Source: Hafnia psychrotolerans (lineage in GTDB: Bacteria > Pseudomonadota > Gammaproteobacteria > Enterobacterales > Enterobacteriaceae). From it: a stretch of 64,000 nucleotides of DNA. The stretch spans positions 62,001 to 126,000 of the forward strand of contig NZ_BMFZ01000011.1 of the NCBI RefSeq assembly GCF_014639435.1, written 5' to 3'. Of this stretch, positions 25,708-36,778 are shown piece after piece (the first letter of the stretch is position 1; the number at the start of each line of letters is the position of its first letter). The translations under genes were made by a program, and so were the position numbers. Under the pieces are notes generated by a model. It had not been told where the DNA came from. It saw nothing but the letters and a program-made list of their open reading frames with translations, and searched no databases.

Positions 25708-25726
25708 GATATTGAAAATGATTATC
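25708..25726. promoter_or_regulatory. Fur-box-like site upstream of sodA
   Basis: GATATTGAAAATGATTATC matches 16 of 19 positions of the classical Fur consensus (GATAATGATAATCATTATC). It lies 82 bp upstream of the sodA start, and Fur repression of sodA is established in E. coli. Confidence 0.75.
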
Positions 25727-25845
25727 TATGCTCCGCACTTTGTACGGGTATTCGTAACGTACTGTTATACGTGCCTTAGAGCGCGTTTAACTCAGCATTG
25801 TCGCAAACGGTCTAAGGCGTGATTAGGACCATTCTGCCGCGATGT

Positions 25846-26691
25846 TTATCCTTTCAGTCTCCGCGCATGTGTATACACCGTGGCCCGACCCGGTTTACTG
25901 AAACCGACCAGTGTCAGATTGCACTTCTCGGCAACATCAACGGCAAGCGTTGTGGCGGCGGAAACGGCAAACAGAATTTCGACACCGCACATAGCGGCTT
26001 TTTGCACCATTTCATAGCTGGCTCGGCTGGATACCAGCACCGCGCCTGCTTGCCATTCCGGTTTTTTCGCCCGCCAGCCGAGAACTTTATCCAATGCGAC
26101 GTGGCGGCCGACATCTTCACAGCCACCAAGCAGCTCACCGAGTGGGCTTAGCCAGGCACCTGCATGGGTGCAGCCGGTCACTTGGCCAATGGTCTGTACC
26201 GATTTCAACTGATGCAGTGCGCTATCCAGATGGTCTAAATTAAAAGTCTGAGTAAAGGGCAGCGGAGCGAGGGGACGAAAGAGATCGCCAAGTTGTTCGA
26301 TGCCACAGACGCCACAGCCGGTACGTCCAGCCATTGCGCGGCGGCGCTCTTTCAGCCCGGCAAAGCGGCGGCTTGATAACTCAATATTAACTTCTATGCC
26401 GTTGCAGTTGGATGACACCTCAATTCCGTAAATATCTGCGACCGAATCGACAATCCCTTCTGATAGTGAAAACCCCAACGCGAAGGCGTCGAGGTCTTTC
26501 GGTGAGGCCATCATCACCACATGCGAGATACCGTTGTAGACCAATGCGACGGGGACTTCCTCGGCGATCCAGTCATCCTGCGTGGCATCCAGATGTCCGC
26601 GCTGCATCACCTTTTTGCGGGTGGCTCCGATGATCTGAGTCACTTTTTGGTCATCTTTTTCGTCAAATTCGTTTACGAGATGGACATCCAT
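25846..26691 (-). CDS. fdhD: formate dehydrogenase accessory sulfurtransferase FdhD
   Basis: This 281-residue protein transfers sulfur from IscS to the molybdenum bis-MGD cofactor, an insertion step needed for formate dehydrogenase activity. The catalytic cysteine pair is in [16 protein letters not shown]-rich nucleotide-binding region ([31 protein letters not shown]) and the C-terminal [12 protein letters not shown] are conserved. It is divergent from fdoG with 144 bp between starts, as in E. coli. The ATG at 26691 gives the family length. Confidence 0.95.
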   Translation of the reverse strand: MDVHLVNEFDEKDDQKVTQIIGATRKKVMQRGHLDATQDDWIAEEVPVALVYNGISHVVMMASPKDLDAFALGFSLSEGIVDSVADIYGIEVSSNCNGIEVNIELSSRRFAGLKERRRAMAGRTGCGVCGIEQLGDLFRPLAPLPFTQTFNLDHLDSALHQLKSVQTIGQVTGCTHAGAWLSPLGELLGGCEDVGRHVALDKVLGWRAKKPEWQAGAVLVSSRASYEMVQKAAMCGVEILFAVSAATTLAVDVAEKCNLTLVGFSKPGRATVYTHARRLKG

Positions 26692-26835
26692 TGGCAATAA
26701 CCTTATAAACACCCCGGATACAATAAACCACAATTACAATCCGGTTTTAGGCCACTATTTTAGCGCTTCTCGCCACGACGGGCAAAGCGTCAATGTGAAT
26801 ATGATGTATTAATAAATGATAGGAAGGAGTCTTTC

Positions 26836-29800
26836 ATGCAGGTCAGCAGAAGACAGTTATTTAAGATCTGCGCGGGCGGTATGGCAGGAACCACCGCGAC
26901 ACTACTCGGTTTTGCGCCGTCGCTGGCGCTGGCGGAAACCCGTCAATATAAGTTGCTCCGCTCGCGCGAAACCCGCAACAACTGTACCTATTGCTCGGTA
27001 GGCTGCGGAATTTTGATTTACAGTCAGGGCGACGGTGCTAAAAACGTCACAGAGAACATCTTCCATATAGAGGGTGACCCGGACCATCCGGTGAGTCGTG
27101 GCTCGTTGTGCCCGAAAGGTGCGGGTGTACTGGATTACATCCACAGCGAAGGTCGCCTGACTCATCCAGAATACCGTGCAGCAGGGTCTGATAAGTGGCA
27201 GCGCATCAGTTGGGATGAGGCGATTTCCCGAATTGCTCGCCTGATGAAAGATGACCGCGATGCCAACTTCGTTGAGAAAAATGACAACAACGTAACGGTC
27301 AACCGCTGGCTGACCACCGGCATGCTCTGCTCTTCTGCGGCCAGTAACGAAACCGGCCTGCTGGATCAGAAATTTACCCGCGCGCTCGGTATGGTCGCCA
27401 TCGACTGCCAGGCGCGTCTGTGCCACGGCCCGACTGTTGCGGCGTTAGCGCCGAGTTTTGGTCGTGGTGCGATGACCAACAACTGGGCCGACATCAAAAA
27501 TGCCAATGTGATTTTAATCATGGGCGGCAATGCGGCAGAAGCGCATCCGGTCGGATTCAAATGGGTGATTGAAGCAAAAACGCGGAATAACGCTAAAGTC
27601 ATCGTGGTCGATCCGCGCTTTAACCGTAGCGCGGCCGTGGCCGACATTTACGCCCCCATCCGCGCGGGTTCTGATATCGTTTTCCTGCTGGGTATGATCA
27701 ACTACCTGATCACTCAAGATAAAGTTCACCACGACTACGTCCGCGAATACACTAACGCCAGCCTGTTGGTGCGGGATGATTTCGCCTTCAACGACGGCCT
27801 GTTTACCGGTTTTGACGCGGTGAGAAAAACCTATAACAAAGAGAGTTGGCACTACCAACTGGATGAAAAGGGCTTCGCCAAAAGTGACAAAACCCTGCAG
27901 GACCCGCGCTGTGTCTGGAATCTGCTGAAACAGCACGTTTCCCGTTACACACCGGAGTTGGTTGAGCGTCTTTGCGGTACTTCGAAAGAAGATTTCCTGC
28001 TGATAAGTTCCATTCTGGCAGAAACCTGTGCGCGCGATAAAACCGCCACCATTCTCTACGCGCTGGGCTGGACGCACCACTCAAGCGGTGCGCAAACCAT
28101 CCGCTGTGCAGCGATGATCCAATTGTTGCTCGGCAACGTCGGCATGCCGGGCGGCGGTGTCAACGCGCTGCGTGGGCACTCAAATATTCAGGGTTACACC
28201 GACCTTGGGTTACTGTCACTGAATCTGCCTGGGTATATGAGTTTACCGTCTGAAAAACAAACCCATCTCGCTGATTATCTGAAACAAACTACGCCAGCAC
28301 CGCTGGTGGAAGGACAGGTTAACTTCTGGAAAAACACGCCGAATTTTTTCGTCAGTATGATGAAAAGTTTCTGGGGCGATCACGCCACGGCGGAAAATGA
28401 CTGGGGCTACGACTGGCTACCCAAGTGGGACAAAAGCTACGACGTGATGCAACAGGCCGAGCTGATGACCGAAGGCAAAATGAATGGTTACATCGTGCAG
28501 GGCTTCAACCCGTTGGCGGCGTTCCCAGACAAAAATAAATCCTCGCGTGCTCTCGCCAAACTCAAGTACATGGTGGTGATCGATCCGCTGGTGACCGAGT
28601 CCTCCAACTTCTGGCAGAATCACGGCGAGATGAACGACATTCAGACCACCGACGTGCAGACTGAAGTATTCCGCCTGCCGTCGTCCTGTTTTGCCGAAGA
28701 GAATGGCTCGATTGTAAACTCCGCCCGCTGGCTGCAATGGCATTTCCAGGCAGCAGAGCCACCGGGTGAAGCGTTGCACGATGCTAAAATCATCGCCCGT
28801 CTATTTATGAAACTGCGCGAACTGTACCAGAAAGAAGGCGGTGCTAATCCGTTGCCGGTGCTGAATATGGCGTGGGATTATCACGACCCGCTTGACCCGT
28901 TGCCGGAAGAGATCGCCCGCGAAGCCAACGGCAAGGCGCTGGCGGATATTACCGATGACAAAGGTCATCTTCTGGCGAAAAAAGGTCAGCAGCTCTCTAC
29001 GTTTGCCCACCTGAAAAACGATGGCAGCACCGCCAGCTTCTGCTGGATCTATACCGGCAGCTGGACCGAAGCCGGTAACCAGATGTCGCGCCGTGACAAT
29101 GCGGACCCATCGGGTTTAGGTTGCACTTCCGGTTGGGCCTGGTCTTGGCCGCTCAATCGCCGCATTTTGTATAACCGCGCCTCGGTTGACCCGCAGGGCC
29201 AGCCGTGGGATCCAAAACGCGAAATCATTCGCTGGGACGGGCGTCAATGGGGTGGTTTTGATGTCCCCGATTACAGCAATGCTGAGCCGGGCAGCGGTGT
29301 CGGGCCGTTTATCATGCAGCCTGAAGGCATGGGACGCCTGTTCGCCGTGGACAAAATGGCCGACGGCCCGTTCCCGGAACACTACGAACCGATTGAAACA
29401 CCGATCGGCACCAACCCGTTGCATCCGAACGTGATCTCCAACCCGGTGGCGCGCATCTTTGCCAGCGACTTGCCGAACATGGGCACAGCGGCAAACTTCC
29501 CGTACGTCGCCACCACCTATTCCATTACTGAGCTGTTCCGCCACTGGACTAAGCACGCGCTGCTTAACGCCATTACTCAGCCTGAGCAGTTTGTCGAGAT
29601 TGGCGAAGCGCTGGCGAAGTCGAAGAATATTGTGGCGGGCGACAGTGTCAAAGTGTCGTCCAAACGCGGCTATATTCTGGCGAAAGCCGTGGTGACCAAG
29701 CGTATCAAAACCTTAACCATTGACGGAAAACCCGTCGACACCATCGGTATTCCCTGTCACTGGGGTTTTGAGGGTGAAACCCGCAAAGGCTTCCTGGCCA

Positions 29801-29883
29801 ATACGCTGACGCCGTCGGTGGGTGACGCAAACTCGCAAACGCCGGAGTTCAAGGCGTTCCTGGTTAACCTGGAAAAGGCGTAA
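26836..29883 (+). CDS. fdoG: formate dehydrogenase-O major subunit, cysteine form
   Basis: This 1015-residue molybdenum bis-MGD subunit oxidises periplasmic formate to CO2. A Tat signal is present (SRRQLFK, residues 4-10, then a hydrophobic stretch). The [4Fe-4S] ligands are Cys50, Cys53, Cys57 and Cys92 (NNCTYCSVGC, SLCPKG). The Mo-ligand position, residue 196, is encoded by TGC at 27421-27423 (RLCHGPT), whereas E. coli FdnG and FdoG use UGA-encoded selenocysteine there. Otherwise it resembles FdoG throughout. AGGAAGGAG precedes the ATG. It is the first gene of fdoGHI-fdhE. Confidence 0.96.
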   Translation: MQVSRRQLFKICAGGMAGTTATLLGFAPSLALAETRQYKLLRSRETRNNCTYCSVGCGILIYSQGDGAKNVTENIFHIEGDPDHPVSRGSLCPKGAGVLDYIHSEGRLTHPEYRAAGSDKWQRISWDEAISRIARLMKDDRDANFVEKNDNNVTVNRWLTTGMLCSSAASNETGLLDQKFTRALGMVAIDCQARLCHGPTVAALAPSFGRGAMTNNWADIKNANVILIMGGNAAEAHPVGFKWVIEAKTRNNAKVIVVDPRFNRSAAVADIYAPIRAGSDIVFLLGMINYLITQDKVHHDYVREYTNASLLVRDDFAFNDGLFTGFDAVRKTYNKESWHYQLDEKGFAKSDKTLQDPRCVWNLLKQHVSRYTPELVERLCGTSKEDFLLISSILAETCARDKTATILYALGWTHHSSGAQTIRCAAMIQLLLGNVGMPGGGVNALRGHSNIQGYTDLGLLSLNLPGYMSLPSEKQTHLADYLKQTTPAPLVEGQVNFWKNTPNFFVSMMKSFWGDHATAENDWGYDWLPKWDKSYDVMQQAELMTEGKMNGYIVQGFNPLAAFPDKNKSSRALAKLKYMVVIDPLVTESSNFWQNHGEMNDIQTTDVQTEVFRLPSSCFAEENGSIVNSARWLQWHFQAAEPPGEALHDAKIIARLFMKLRELYQKEGGANPLPVLNMAWDYHDPLDPLPEEIAREANGKALADITDDKGHLLAKKGQQLSTFAHLKNDGSTASFCWIYTGSWTEAGNQMSRRDNADPSGLGCTSGWAWSWPLNRRILYNRASVDPQGQPWDPKREIIRWDGRQWGGFDVPDYSNAEPGSGVGPFIMQPEGMGRLFAVDKMADGPFPEHYEPIETPIGTNPLHPNVISNPVARIFASDLPNMGTAANFPYVATTYSITELFRHWTKHALLNAITQPEQFVEIGEALAKSKNIVAGDSVKVSSKRGYILAKAVVTKRIKTLTIDGKPVDTIGIPCHWGFEGETRKGFLANTLTPSVGDANSQTPEFKAFLVNLEKA

Positions 29884-29895
29884 CGGAGACGAATT

Positions 29896-30813
29896 ATGGC
29901 AATGCAATCTCAGGACATACTTCGTAAGTCCGCAACGAATGGTTTTACTCCGGCTCCGCGTGTCCGCGACCATCAGCCGAAGGTGGCGAAGCTGATTGAT
30001 GTCACCATCTGTATCGGCTGCAAAGGGTGTCAGGTGGCCTGTTCCGAATGGAATGACCTGCGTAACGACGTCGGCCACAACAGCGGCGTGTATGACAATC
30101 CTATGGATCTCAGCGCGAAATCCTGGACGGTGATGCGTTTCTCCGAAGTGGAAGAAAACGGCAAACTGGAATGGCTGATCCGCAAAGATGGCTGCATGCA
30201 CTGCGCCGATCCGGGCTGTCTAAAAGCCTGCCCGGCAGAAGGCGCGATCATTCAATATGCCAACGGTATCGTCGATTTTCAGTCCGAACACTGTATCGGT
30301 TGTGGTTACTGCATCGCCGGTTGCCCGTTCAACGTGCCGCGTATCAACAAACAGGATAACCGTGCTTACAAATGCACACTGTGTGTCGATCGCGTGAGCG
30401 TCGGCCAGGAACCCGCCTGTGTCAAAACCTGCCCGACCGGTGCCATTCATTTCGGCACCAAAGACGCGATGAAGTCTCTGGCCGCTGAACGGGTTAGCGA
30501 ACTGCAAGGACGTGGCTTCAAGCACGCCGGACTATACGATCCTCAGGGTGTCGGCGGGACGCACGTCATGTATGTGCTGCATCACGCCGATAAACCTGAG
30601 CTGTACCACGGTCTACCAAAAGACCCGACCATCAGCCCGGCCATTACTCTGTGGAAAGGCATCTGGAAACCGCTGGCAGCGATCGGCTTTGCCGCGACTT
30701 TTGCCGCCAGTGCATTCCACTTCCTCGGTGTAGGACCGAACTATGTGAAAGAGGAAGAGCATGTGAAAGAGGAAGAGGAAGAAAAACATGATGATGAGGA
30801 GATGCTCCCATGA
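29896..30813 (+). CDS. fdoH: formate dehydrogenase-O iron-sulfur subunit
   Basis: This 305-residue beta subunit carries four [4Fe-4S] clusters that pass electrons from FdoG to cytochrome FdoI. Cysteine motifs occur in order: [35 protein letters not shown], and CTLC with EPACVKTC. A single C-terminal transmembrane helix (~255-278, [18 protein letters not shown]) anchors it. The end is a very acidic tail containing a duplicated VKEEE(H) unit. It begins 12 bp after fdoG and overlaps fdoI by four bases. Confidence 0.96.
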   Translation: MAMQSQDILRKSATNGFTPAPRVRDHQPKVAKLIDVTICIGCKGCQVACSEWNDLRNDVGHNSGVYDNPMDLSAKSWTVMRFSEVEENGKLEWLIRKDGCMHCADPGCLKACPAEGAIIQYANGIVDFQSEHCIGCGYCIAGCPFNVPRINKQDNRAYKCTLCVDRVSVGQEPACVKTCPTGAIHFGTKDAMKSLAAERVSELQGRGFKHAGLYDPQGVGGTHVMYVLHHADKPELYHGLPKDPTISPAITLWKGIWKPLAAIGFAATFAASAFHFLGVGPNYVKEEEHVKEEEEEKHDDEEMLP

Positions 30814-31463
30814 AAAAAGAGAAGTTAATCCAGCGCTATAACCTGCCGGAACGCCTCAATCATTGGATCGTCGCTTTTTGCTTTGTGCCTCTTGCACTCA
30901 GCGGACTGGGGTTCGTCTTTCCGTCATTTAACGGGTTGCTGAACATTTTCGGTACGCCTCAGATGGCGCGCATTCTCCATCCGTTCTTCGGTGTGGTGAT
31001 GTTCGTCTCTTTCCTTGGGATGTTTTTCCGCTACTGGAAACACAATCTACCGGAAAAAAACGATCTGGTATGGGCGAAAAATATTCACAAAGTGCTGACC
31101 AATCACGAAGTCGGCGATACCGGGCGCTATAACTTCGGCCAGAAATGCGTGTTCTGGGCCGCCATCAGTTGTCTGATGTTACTGATGGCGAGTGGTGTCG
31201 TGATCTGGCGTCCGTGGTTTGCCGGTTACTTCCCCATCCCGCTGATCCGTCTGGCGCTGGTGATGCATTCTGTCGCGGGTGTCGGATTGATTCTGGTCAT
31301 CATCATGCATGCGTACGCCGCGACGTGGGCAAGAGGGTCGATTACCGCCATGACGGAAGGGAAAGTGCCGGGATCATGGGCGAAGTATCATCATCCACGC
31401 TGGTATCGTGAGGTGCTGGCGAAGCAGCAGAAAAAAGAAGAAGACGAGAGGAAAGCCGGATGA
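30810..31463 (+). CDS. fdoI: formate dehydrogenase-O cytochrome b556 subunit
   Basis: This 217-residue, four-helix di-haem cytochrome b transfers electrons from FdoH to the quinone pool. Haem-ligand histidines are visible in [18 protein letters not shown] and [19 protein letters not shown]. It ends in a charged Lys/Glu tail. The start overlaps the fdoH stop (ATGA) and the end overlaps fdhE, indicating tight translational coupling within fdoGHI-fdhE. Confidence 0.96.
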   Translation: MKKEKLIQRYNLPERLNHWIVAFCFVPLALSGLGFVFPSFNGLLNIFGTPQMARILHPFFGVVMFVSFLGMFFRYWKHNLPEKNDLVWAKNIHKVLTNHEVGDTGRYNFGQKCVFWAAISCLMLLMASGVVIWRPWFAGYFPIPLIRLALVMHSVAGVGLILVIIMHAYAATWARGSITAMTEGKVPGSWAKYHHPRWYREVLAKQQKKEEDERKAG

Positions 31464-32374
31464 GTATCCAGATTGTCCCGCAGGATGAACTGTCCGACGG
31501 CAGAAAAACGGCGGAGAATATTCCGCCGCTGCTGTTCTCCAACCTCAAAACGCTCTACCAACGGCGCGCCGATCGTCTGCGCAAACTGGCAGAAGATAGC
31601 CCGTTGGGCGGGTATCTTGATTTTGCAGCATCGATTTGTGACGCGCAGCAGCAGGTGTTGGAGGTGTTTCCGCTGAATATCGATCTCAGTGAGGAATTGC
31701 AGCAAGCCGCTGGAAAACCGCCGCTCGATTGCGAACTTTTTCCGCGTACGCCACACTGGCTGAAATTGCTGGATGCGCTGATTGCGGCGCTCAAACCGGA
31801 TGCCTCCGAACCGGTGCTGGGCGTGCTGGGACGTCTTGAGCATTCGCCTGGCCTGCAACGCGAAATGATGGCGACGCAACTGCTGAATCAGGATTTCAAA
31901 CACGTTCCTGCCGATGAGGCGCCGTTTATCTGGGCTGCACTGTCGCTCTACTGGGCACAGATGGCGGCGCAGCTGCGAGCTGTCGGCCGCGCGGACTACG
32001 GGGAAAACCGCCAGTTTTGCCCGGTATGCGGCAGCATGCCGGTTTCCGGGGTGATCACGATGGGGACGATCAGCGGCCTGCGTTATCTCCATTGCAGTTT
32101 GTGCGAAACCGAGTGGCACGTAGTACGCGCCAAATGCAGCAATTGTGAAGAGATGCAAAACATCAACTACTGGTCGCTGGACAGCGAACGGGCAACAGTA
32201 AAAGCCGAAACCTGCGACGACTGCGGCTCTTACCTGAAAATCATTTATCAGGAACAAGATCCGCAAGCTGACGCGGTGGCCGATGATTTGGCAACGCTGC
32301 CTCTCGACCAGTTGATGGAAAAGAAAGACTTTTCCCGCAGCGGTATAAACCCTTTCCTGCTCCCCGCTCAGTAG
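31460..32374 (+). CDS. fdhE: formate dehydrogenase accessory protein FdhE
   Basis: This 304-residue cytosolic rubredoxin-like metalloprotein assists maturation of respiratory formate dehydrogenases, interacting with the Tat-exported catalytic subunits. Four CXXC motifs in the C-terminal half bind metal: FCPVCG, CSLCE, CSNCE and CDDCG. It overlaps fdoI by four bases. It is the last gene of the operon; a strong stem-loop follows at 32387. In contrast to some relatives, selA and selB do not follow. Confidence 0.95.
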   Translation: MSIQIVPQDELSDGRKTAENIPPLLFSNLKTLYQRRADRLRKLAEDSPLGGYLDFAASICDAQQQVLEVFPLNIDLSEELQQAAGKPPLDCELFPRTPHWLKLLDALIAALKPDASEPVLGVLGRLEHSPGLQREMMATQLLNQDFKHVPADEAPFIWAALSLYWAQMAAQLRAVGRADYGENRQFCPVCGSMPVSGVITMGTISGLRYLHCSLCETEWHVVRAKCSNCEEMQNINYWSLDSERATVKAETCDDCGSYLKIIYQEQDPQADAVADDLATLPLDQLMEKKDFSRSGINPFLLPAQ

Positions 32375-32386
32375 CCGTAACTAACG

Positions 32387-32424
32387 AGCAGCCCGTGAGT
32401 AAAACCTCGCGTGGCTGCTTGCTT
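32387..32424 (+). terminator. stem-loop at the end of the fdo operon
   Basis: AGCAGCC-CGTGAG pairs with CTCGCG-T-GGCTGCT (one bulged base, one G-U) around TAAAAC, followed by TGCTTT. It starts 13 bp after the fdhE stop. Confidence 0.7.
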
Positions 32425-32585
32425 TATCCTGCCTAATCATTCCGTGCTCCTTCCTCTGAAAAGTTGTGAGGCGGCTCGAAGAGTTCTCTTTACATTCCGA
32501 CGGTTATCTTTCCACGGCCTATTCTTTATGCAGTGCTCCGTTTTCTTTGTTCCCCTACGACCGATGCAGCATAAGGATCATTATC

Positions 32586-34124
32586 ATGGCTTATGACAAA
32601 AACCCTCAGGCCGTTAAACCGGAAGAGTATGGTTTCCCACTAAAACTACAAAAACGCTACGATAACTTTATCGGCGGTGAATGGGTCGCGCCGGTGAAAG
32701 GACAATATTATTCTAATCTGACGCCGATCACTGGCGAAGCTTTGTGTGAAGTGGCGAGTTCCAGCAAGGAAGATGTTGAACTGGCATTGGACGCCGCGCA
32801 TGGCGCAAAAGCCGCATGGGGCAAGCGCTCAGTGCAGGAGCGCGCCAGCATTTTGAACCGGGTTGCGGACCGTATGGAGCAGAATCTCGAGTTGTTGGCC
32901 AATGCTGAAACCTGGGACAACGGCAAACCTATCCGAGAAACCACCGGTGCCGATGTGCCGCTCGCCATCGACCATTTCCGCTATTTTGCCGCCTGTGTCC
33001 GTGCGCAGGAAGGTGGGATCAGCGAAATTGACAGTGAAACCGTGGCCTATCATTTCCATGAACCCTTGGGTGTGGTGGCGCAAATTATTCCGTGGAACTT
33101 TCCATTGCTGATGGCCTGCTGGAAAATGGCACCAGCACTGGCTGCCGGTAACTGTATTGTGCTCAAACCAGCCAAGCTCACGCCGCTATCCGTACTGCTG
33201 CTGATGGATCTGGTGAAAGATATCCTGCCACCGGGCGTGATCAACGTGGTGAACGGTGCGGGCGGTGAGATTGGTGAGTATCTTGCGACCTCAAAACGTA
33301 TTGCCAAAGTGGCCTTTACCGGTTCGACCGAAGTCGGCCAGCAGATCGCCGGTTATGCGGCGCAGAACCTGATCCCGGCCACATTGGAGCTGGGGGGTAA
33401 ATCCCCGAATATTTTCTTCGCCGACGTGATGGACAAAGAGGACTCCTTCTTCGACAAGGCGCTGGAAGGTTTCGCGCTGTTTGCCTTCAATCAGGGTGAA
33501 GTCTGCACCTGTCCGAGCCGTGCGCTGGTGCAAGAGTCGATTTACGAACGCTTTATGGAAAGGGCCATCAAACGTGTGGAAGCCATCAAAACCGGTAACC
33601 CGCTGGATGCTGAAACGCAGATGGGCGCGCAAGTCTCTGCCGGGCAGATGAAAACCATTCTGGATTACATTGAGATCGGTAAAAAAGAAGGTGCGCAGGT
33701 GCTGACGGGGGGCGCGAAGAAAAAGCTGGAAGGCGCACTCAACGAAGGTTACTACCTGCAACCCACTATCCTGCTGGGCAAAAATAACATGCGGGTATTC
33801 CAGGAGGAGATCTTCGGACCGGTACTGGCGGTGACAACCTTTAAAGACATGAAGGAAGCGCTGGAAATCGCCAATGACACACCGTACGGGCTGGGTGCAG
33901 GCGTCTGGAGCCGCGACGGTAACGTGGCCTATCACATGGGGCGTAACTTGCAGGCGGGCCGCGTATGGACCAACTGTTATCACGCCTATCCGGCGCATGC
34001 CGCGTTCGGGGGTTACAAACAGTCAGGAATTGGGCGGGAAACGCACAAGATGATGCTGGACCATTATCAGCAAACTAAGTGTTTATTGGTCAGTTACTCA
34101 GACAAACCTATGGGCCTTTTTTGA
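32586..34124 (+). CDS. aldB: NAD(P)-dependent aldehyde dehydrogenase AldB
   Basis: This 512-residue aldehyde dehydrogenase is highly similar to E. coli AldB, which oxidises acetaldehyde and related aldehydes. Key motifs are [14 protein letters not shown] (nucleotide binding), [24 protein letters not shown] (general-base Glu) and [15 protein letters not shown] (nucleophile Cys). The ATG at 32586 matches the E. coli start; an in-frame extension of 40 residues upstream lacks similarity. In E. coli aldB lies near selA/selB; here it follows fdhE and no selAB is present. The 211-bp gap upstream holds the fdo stem-loop and presumably the aldB promoter. Confidence 0.95.
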   Translation: MAYDKNPQAVKPEEYGFPLKLQKRYDNFIGGEWVAPVKGQYYSNLTPITGEALCEVASSSKEDVELALDAAHGAKAAWGKRSVQERASILNRVADRMEQNLELLANAETWDNGKPIRETTGADVPLAIDHFRYFAACVRAQEGGISEIDSETVAYHFHEPLGVVAQIIPWNFPLLMACWKMAPALAAGNCIVLKPAKLTPLSVLLLMDLVKDILPPGVINVVNGAGGEIGEYLATSKRIAKVAFTGSTEVGQQIAGYAAQNLIPATLELGGKSPNIFFADVMDKEDSFFDKALEGFALFAFNQGEVCTCPSRALVQESIYERFMERAIKRVEAIKTGNPLDAETQMGAQVSAGQMKTILDYIEIGKKEGAQVLTGGAKKKLEGALNEGYYLQPTILLGKNNMRVFQEEIFGPVLAVTTFKDMKEALEIANDTPYGLGAGVWSRDGNVAYHMGRNLQAGRVWTNCYHAYPAHAAFGGYKQSGIGRETHKMMLDHYQQTKCLLVSYSDKPMGLF

Positions 34125-34140
34125 GTCTGCTGGCTATTTT

Positions 34141-34217
34141 CAGCTTGGGCAGTGCTCGCACTCCTCACGTACTTTAAGTACGCGTCCAGGTACTGCGCGC
34201 TGTCCGTACTGAAGCTG
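34141..34217. repeat. 77-bp imperfect palindromic intergenic repeat
   Basis: CAGCTT at the left end mirrors AAGCTG at the right, with partial pairing inward through GGGCAGTGCTCGCAC / GTACTGCGCGCTGTCC to a GTACTTTAAGTAC centre. It resembles common enterobacterial intergenic palindromes and lies between aldB and its downstream terminator. Confidence 0.6.
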
Positions 34218-34240
34218 GCTATGCACTGAGCTAAATGATG

Positions 34241-34280
34241 AGCCAATAACGTCCTTGCCAGGATGTTATTGGCTTTTTCA
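34241..34280 (+). terminator. terminator between aldB and mdfA
   Basis: AGCCAATAAC and GTTATTGGCT form a perfect 10-bp stem around a 14-nt loop, followed by TTTTTCATTCTT on the plus strand. It serves aldB and, as a stem, may also serve the convergent mdfA transcript. Confidence 0.85.
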
Positions 34281-34283
34281 TTC

Positions 34284-35522
34284 TTAGGCCGCGTTATTCG
34301 GGGCGACGAACACCTGACGTCGGCGGATAAACACGGCGACCAGCGCCAGCCAGCACAGGCCGCTAATCAGGTTGAACAGATTAAACAACCCACTGCCGCC
34401 CCCGACGTAAGCCACTTTCGCCAGTTCGATACCTAAGGTGAATACCATCATGCTGATCATCCCCATCGCAGCAGAAACAGTGCCTTTACTCATACTGCTG
34501 GAGAACAGGGTTAAACGGTATAAACCGGCATTCGCCACGCCAATACCGAAGGCGTAGAAGCTCAGCCCGGCGGTCATCCACAGATAGGCATGGCCAGAGA
34601 GCAGGGTCGCTGCCGCAGCGATGATCAAGCCGATAATCATCGGTCCGGCACCCAATTTGATTAACTGCTCAACGCTGCGTTTACCGGTCAGTTTTGCCAG
34701 CGTCACGTTACCGACAATCAGCGCGCCGAAAATCGGCACCTGTAATAAGCCATATTCAAATGGAGGCAGACCTTCGCCACTGATTAAAATCACTGGCGAC
34801 TGCGCGATCCATGCCAATAGCGGCAGGCTGGCAAAACCAATCGCCAGTGCGCCACACAGGAACTGACGATTTCCCAGCACCTCTTTATAATCATTCCACA
34901 GGCTTTTCATCGAGAAGGCTTCGCCAAGGCGTGAAGCGGTTTCTGGCATGGATTTCCACAATCCCCAGAAGGCAATCGCGGCCAGTACGGCGAACAGCAC
35001 AAACATGGTTTCCCATGGCGCGAATTGTACCAGCGCCGCACCCGCTAACGGCCCGAGCAGCGGAGCGATCAGCGCCACGTTGGCCATCATTGCGGTGATT
35101 TTAATACACACCGACTCTTCGAAAGATTCCTGAATGGCTGCGTAACCCACCGCGCCAATAAAGCACAGGCTGATACCTTGCAGGAAGCGCATCACCATAA
35201 ATTGTTCGATGCTTTGCACGAACAAAATCGCCAGACAGGTGATGATGAAAAAACCGACACCCGCCAGCATCACCGGTCGACGTCCGCGGCGGTCAGACAG
35301 CGGTCCCAGTAGCCATTGCAGGAACATACCGCCAGCTAAATAGGCGGTCATTGAGGTAGGCACCCACTCTTCGCCAGCGTTAAAACCCGCCACCACGGAC
35401 AACATGCCGGGTTGAATCATATCGTTGCCGATATAAGTGGCGAATTCAAAAAGCACCAGGCACAGAGGAAACAGCAGAGCCCGACGGCCCAAAAGGGACG
35501 CAGTATTTGGAGAATTATGCAT
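34284..35522 (-). CDS. mdfA: MFS multidrug:proton antiporter MdfA
   Basis: This 412-residue, 12-helix DHA1-type exporter matches E. coli MdfA (Cmr/CmlA) throughout. Functional residues are present: Glu and Asp in [15 protein letters not shown] (MdfA E26/D34), the motif A loop [11 protein letters not shown], and Arg in [14 protein letters not shown] (R112). The family exports chloramphenicol, fluoroquinolones and lipophilic cations and also supports alkali/K+ tolerance. It is divergent from wecH with a 260-bp gap in which no specific regulatory site was recognised. Confidence 0.95.
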   Translation of the reverse strand: MHNSPNTASLLGRRALLFPLCLVLFEFATYIGNDMIQPGMLSVVAGFNAGEEWVPTSMTAYLAGGMFLQWLLGPLSDRRGRRPVMLAGVGFFIITCLAILFVQSIEQFMVMRFLQGISLCFIGAVGYAAIQESFEESVCIKITAMMANVALIAPLLGPLAGAALVQFAPWETMFVLFAVLAAIAFWGLWKSMPETASRLGEAFSMKSLWNDYKEVLGNRQFLCGALAIGFASLPLLAWIAQSPVILISGEGLPPFEYGLLQVPIFGALIVGNVTLAKLTGKRSVEQLIKLGAGPMIIGLIIAAAATLLSGHAYLWMTAGLSFYAFGIGVANAGLYRLTLFSSSMSKGTVSAAMGMISMMVFTLGIELAKVAYVGGGSGLFNLFNLISGLCWLALVAVFIRRRQVFVAPNNAA

Positions 35523-35782
35523 TGTTGTTACTTCACAGACGTAAGGCTAATGATTTGAAAAAAGAGAAAATCATTAGCAAAAAATAGGGACTGTCCGGGC
35601 GGGTAAGGCAAGCGGGGCAGTAATGGTGATCATTTTGCCGATTTATTGAACGTAACGCAATCAACCTTTGTGGCGTAAAGCATTTTCTGAGTTTGTGGTT
35701 TATAGCTTGTTAGCGACAGCAAAGCTGATTAACCTGCCGACAGCGCAGTAAAACCTCCGTCGGGAGAAGGAATAGGCCGTCA

Positions 35783-36778
35783 ATGAGTCAAAAAATCAGT
35801 TGGATAGATAACCTGCGGGCCATTGCTTGCATGATGGTAGTGATGATCCACGCCAGCACGGCGCAGGTGGTAAATTTTCAGGCGATCCATGATGTTGAAT
35901 GGACGGTAGCTAATCTGCTTAACTCCGCCTCACGGGTTAGTGTGCCGCTGTTTTTTATGATTTCCGGCTATCTATTTTTTGGCGAGAAAAGTGCGACCAA
36001 ACGCCATTTTTTGCGCGTGGGATTATGTCTGCTGTTTTACAGCGTGATAATGCTGATGTATATCTACAGCCTGACTAATATCGGTTTTTGGCCTTCTCTG
36101 CAGAATATCCTGCAAAAGCCGGTGTTTTATCATCTTTGGTTCTTTTACGCGATTGTCGTGATCTACCTTCTCTCGCCATTCATCAGAGTGAAAGAGGTGG
36201 TGGGAAGTTATGCACTGGTGGCAGGGATTGTCCTCGGTGTGCTGGCGAACCCGCAGCTCCCCGTGCTGAACTGGCAGGGTTTTCACCTTCTTCCCTTGGA
36301 TCTCTATATTAGCGGCGATACTTTCTATTACCTGCTCTATGCACTGATGGGGCGCGCCATTGGCATGATGAATACGCAAAAAACCGGCATCACTGCGGCG
36401 GCTATTGGCCTATTTATTCTCAGCACGCTGGGGATCGCCTGGGGAACACGCTATCAATCGTTGATAAACCAAAACTTTGCCGACACCTTCTACGTCTATT
36501 GCGGCCCGCTGGTGTTCGTTGCCGCTCTTTCTTTGTATGTTATCGTCAAAAATAGCTTATCCGGGCGCATATTGCCGGGATTAGCGCTGGTTTCCCGTCA
36601 TTCTTTGCCAATCTACGGTTTTCACGCGATGATCGTTATCGGTCTGCGCGCTGCGCATATTGGTTTCCCTCAGTGGCCGCTGGTTAATATCGCTTTTCTC
36701 TTTACCTGCGGTCTTTTTGGCAGCCTGGGGTTGGCGATATTGCTGGGAAAAGTGGATACACGAAAGTGGGTGAGTTAA
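35783..36778 (+). CDS. wecH: O-acetyltransferase WecH (acyltransferase-3 family)
   Basis: This 331-residue multi-pass membrane protein is similar to E. coli WecH (YiaH), which O-acetylates GlcNAc residues of enterobacterial common antigen. It shows the acyltransferase-3 N-terminal motif WIDNLRAIACMMVVMIHAS with conserved Arg and His, then NSASRVSVPLFFMISGYLFF, KPVFYHLWFFYAIVVIYLLSP and a late SRHSLPIYGFHAM. Length equals the E. coli protein. Its last four bases overlap the convergent GlxA-type gene. Confidence 0.93.
   Translation: MSQKISWIDNLRAIACMMVVMIHASTAQVVNFQAIHDVEWTVANLLNSASRVSVPLFFMISGYLFFGEKSATKRHFLRVGLCLLFYSVIMLMYIYSLTNIGFWPSLQNILQKPVFYHLWFFYAIVVIYLLSPFIRVKEVVGSYALVAGIVLGVLANPQLPVLNWQGFHLLPLDLYISGDTFYYLLYALMGRAIGMMNTQKTGITAAAIGLFILSTLGIAWGTRYQSLINQNFADTFYVYCGPLVFVAALSLYVIVKNSLSGRILPGLALVSRHSLPIYGFHAMIVIGLRAAHIGFPQWPLVNIAFLFTCGLFGSLGLAILLGKVDTRKWVS

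Noticed and set aside
27424-27470. Functional SECIS element after the Cys196 codon of fdoG
   Set aside because: A small GGCG/CGCC stem is present, but with TGC as the codon no recoding is needed, and the loop was not matched to the SelB-binding consensus.
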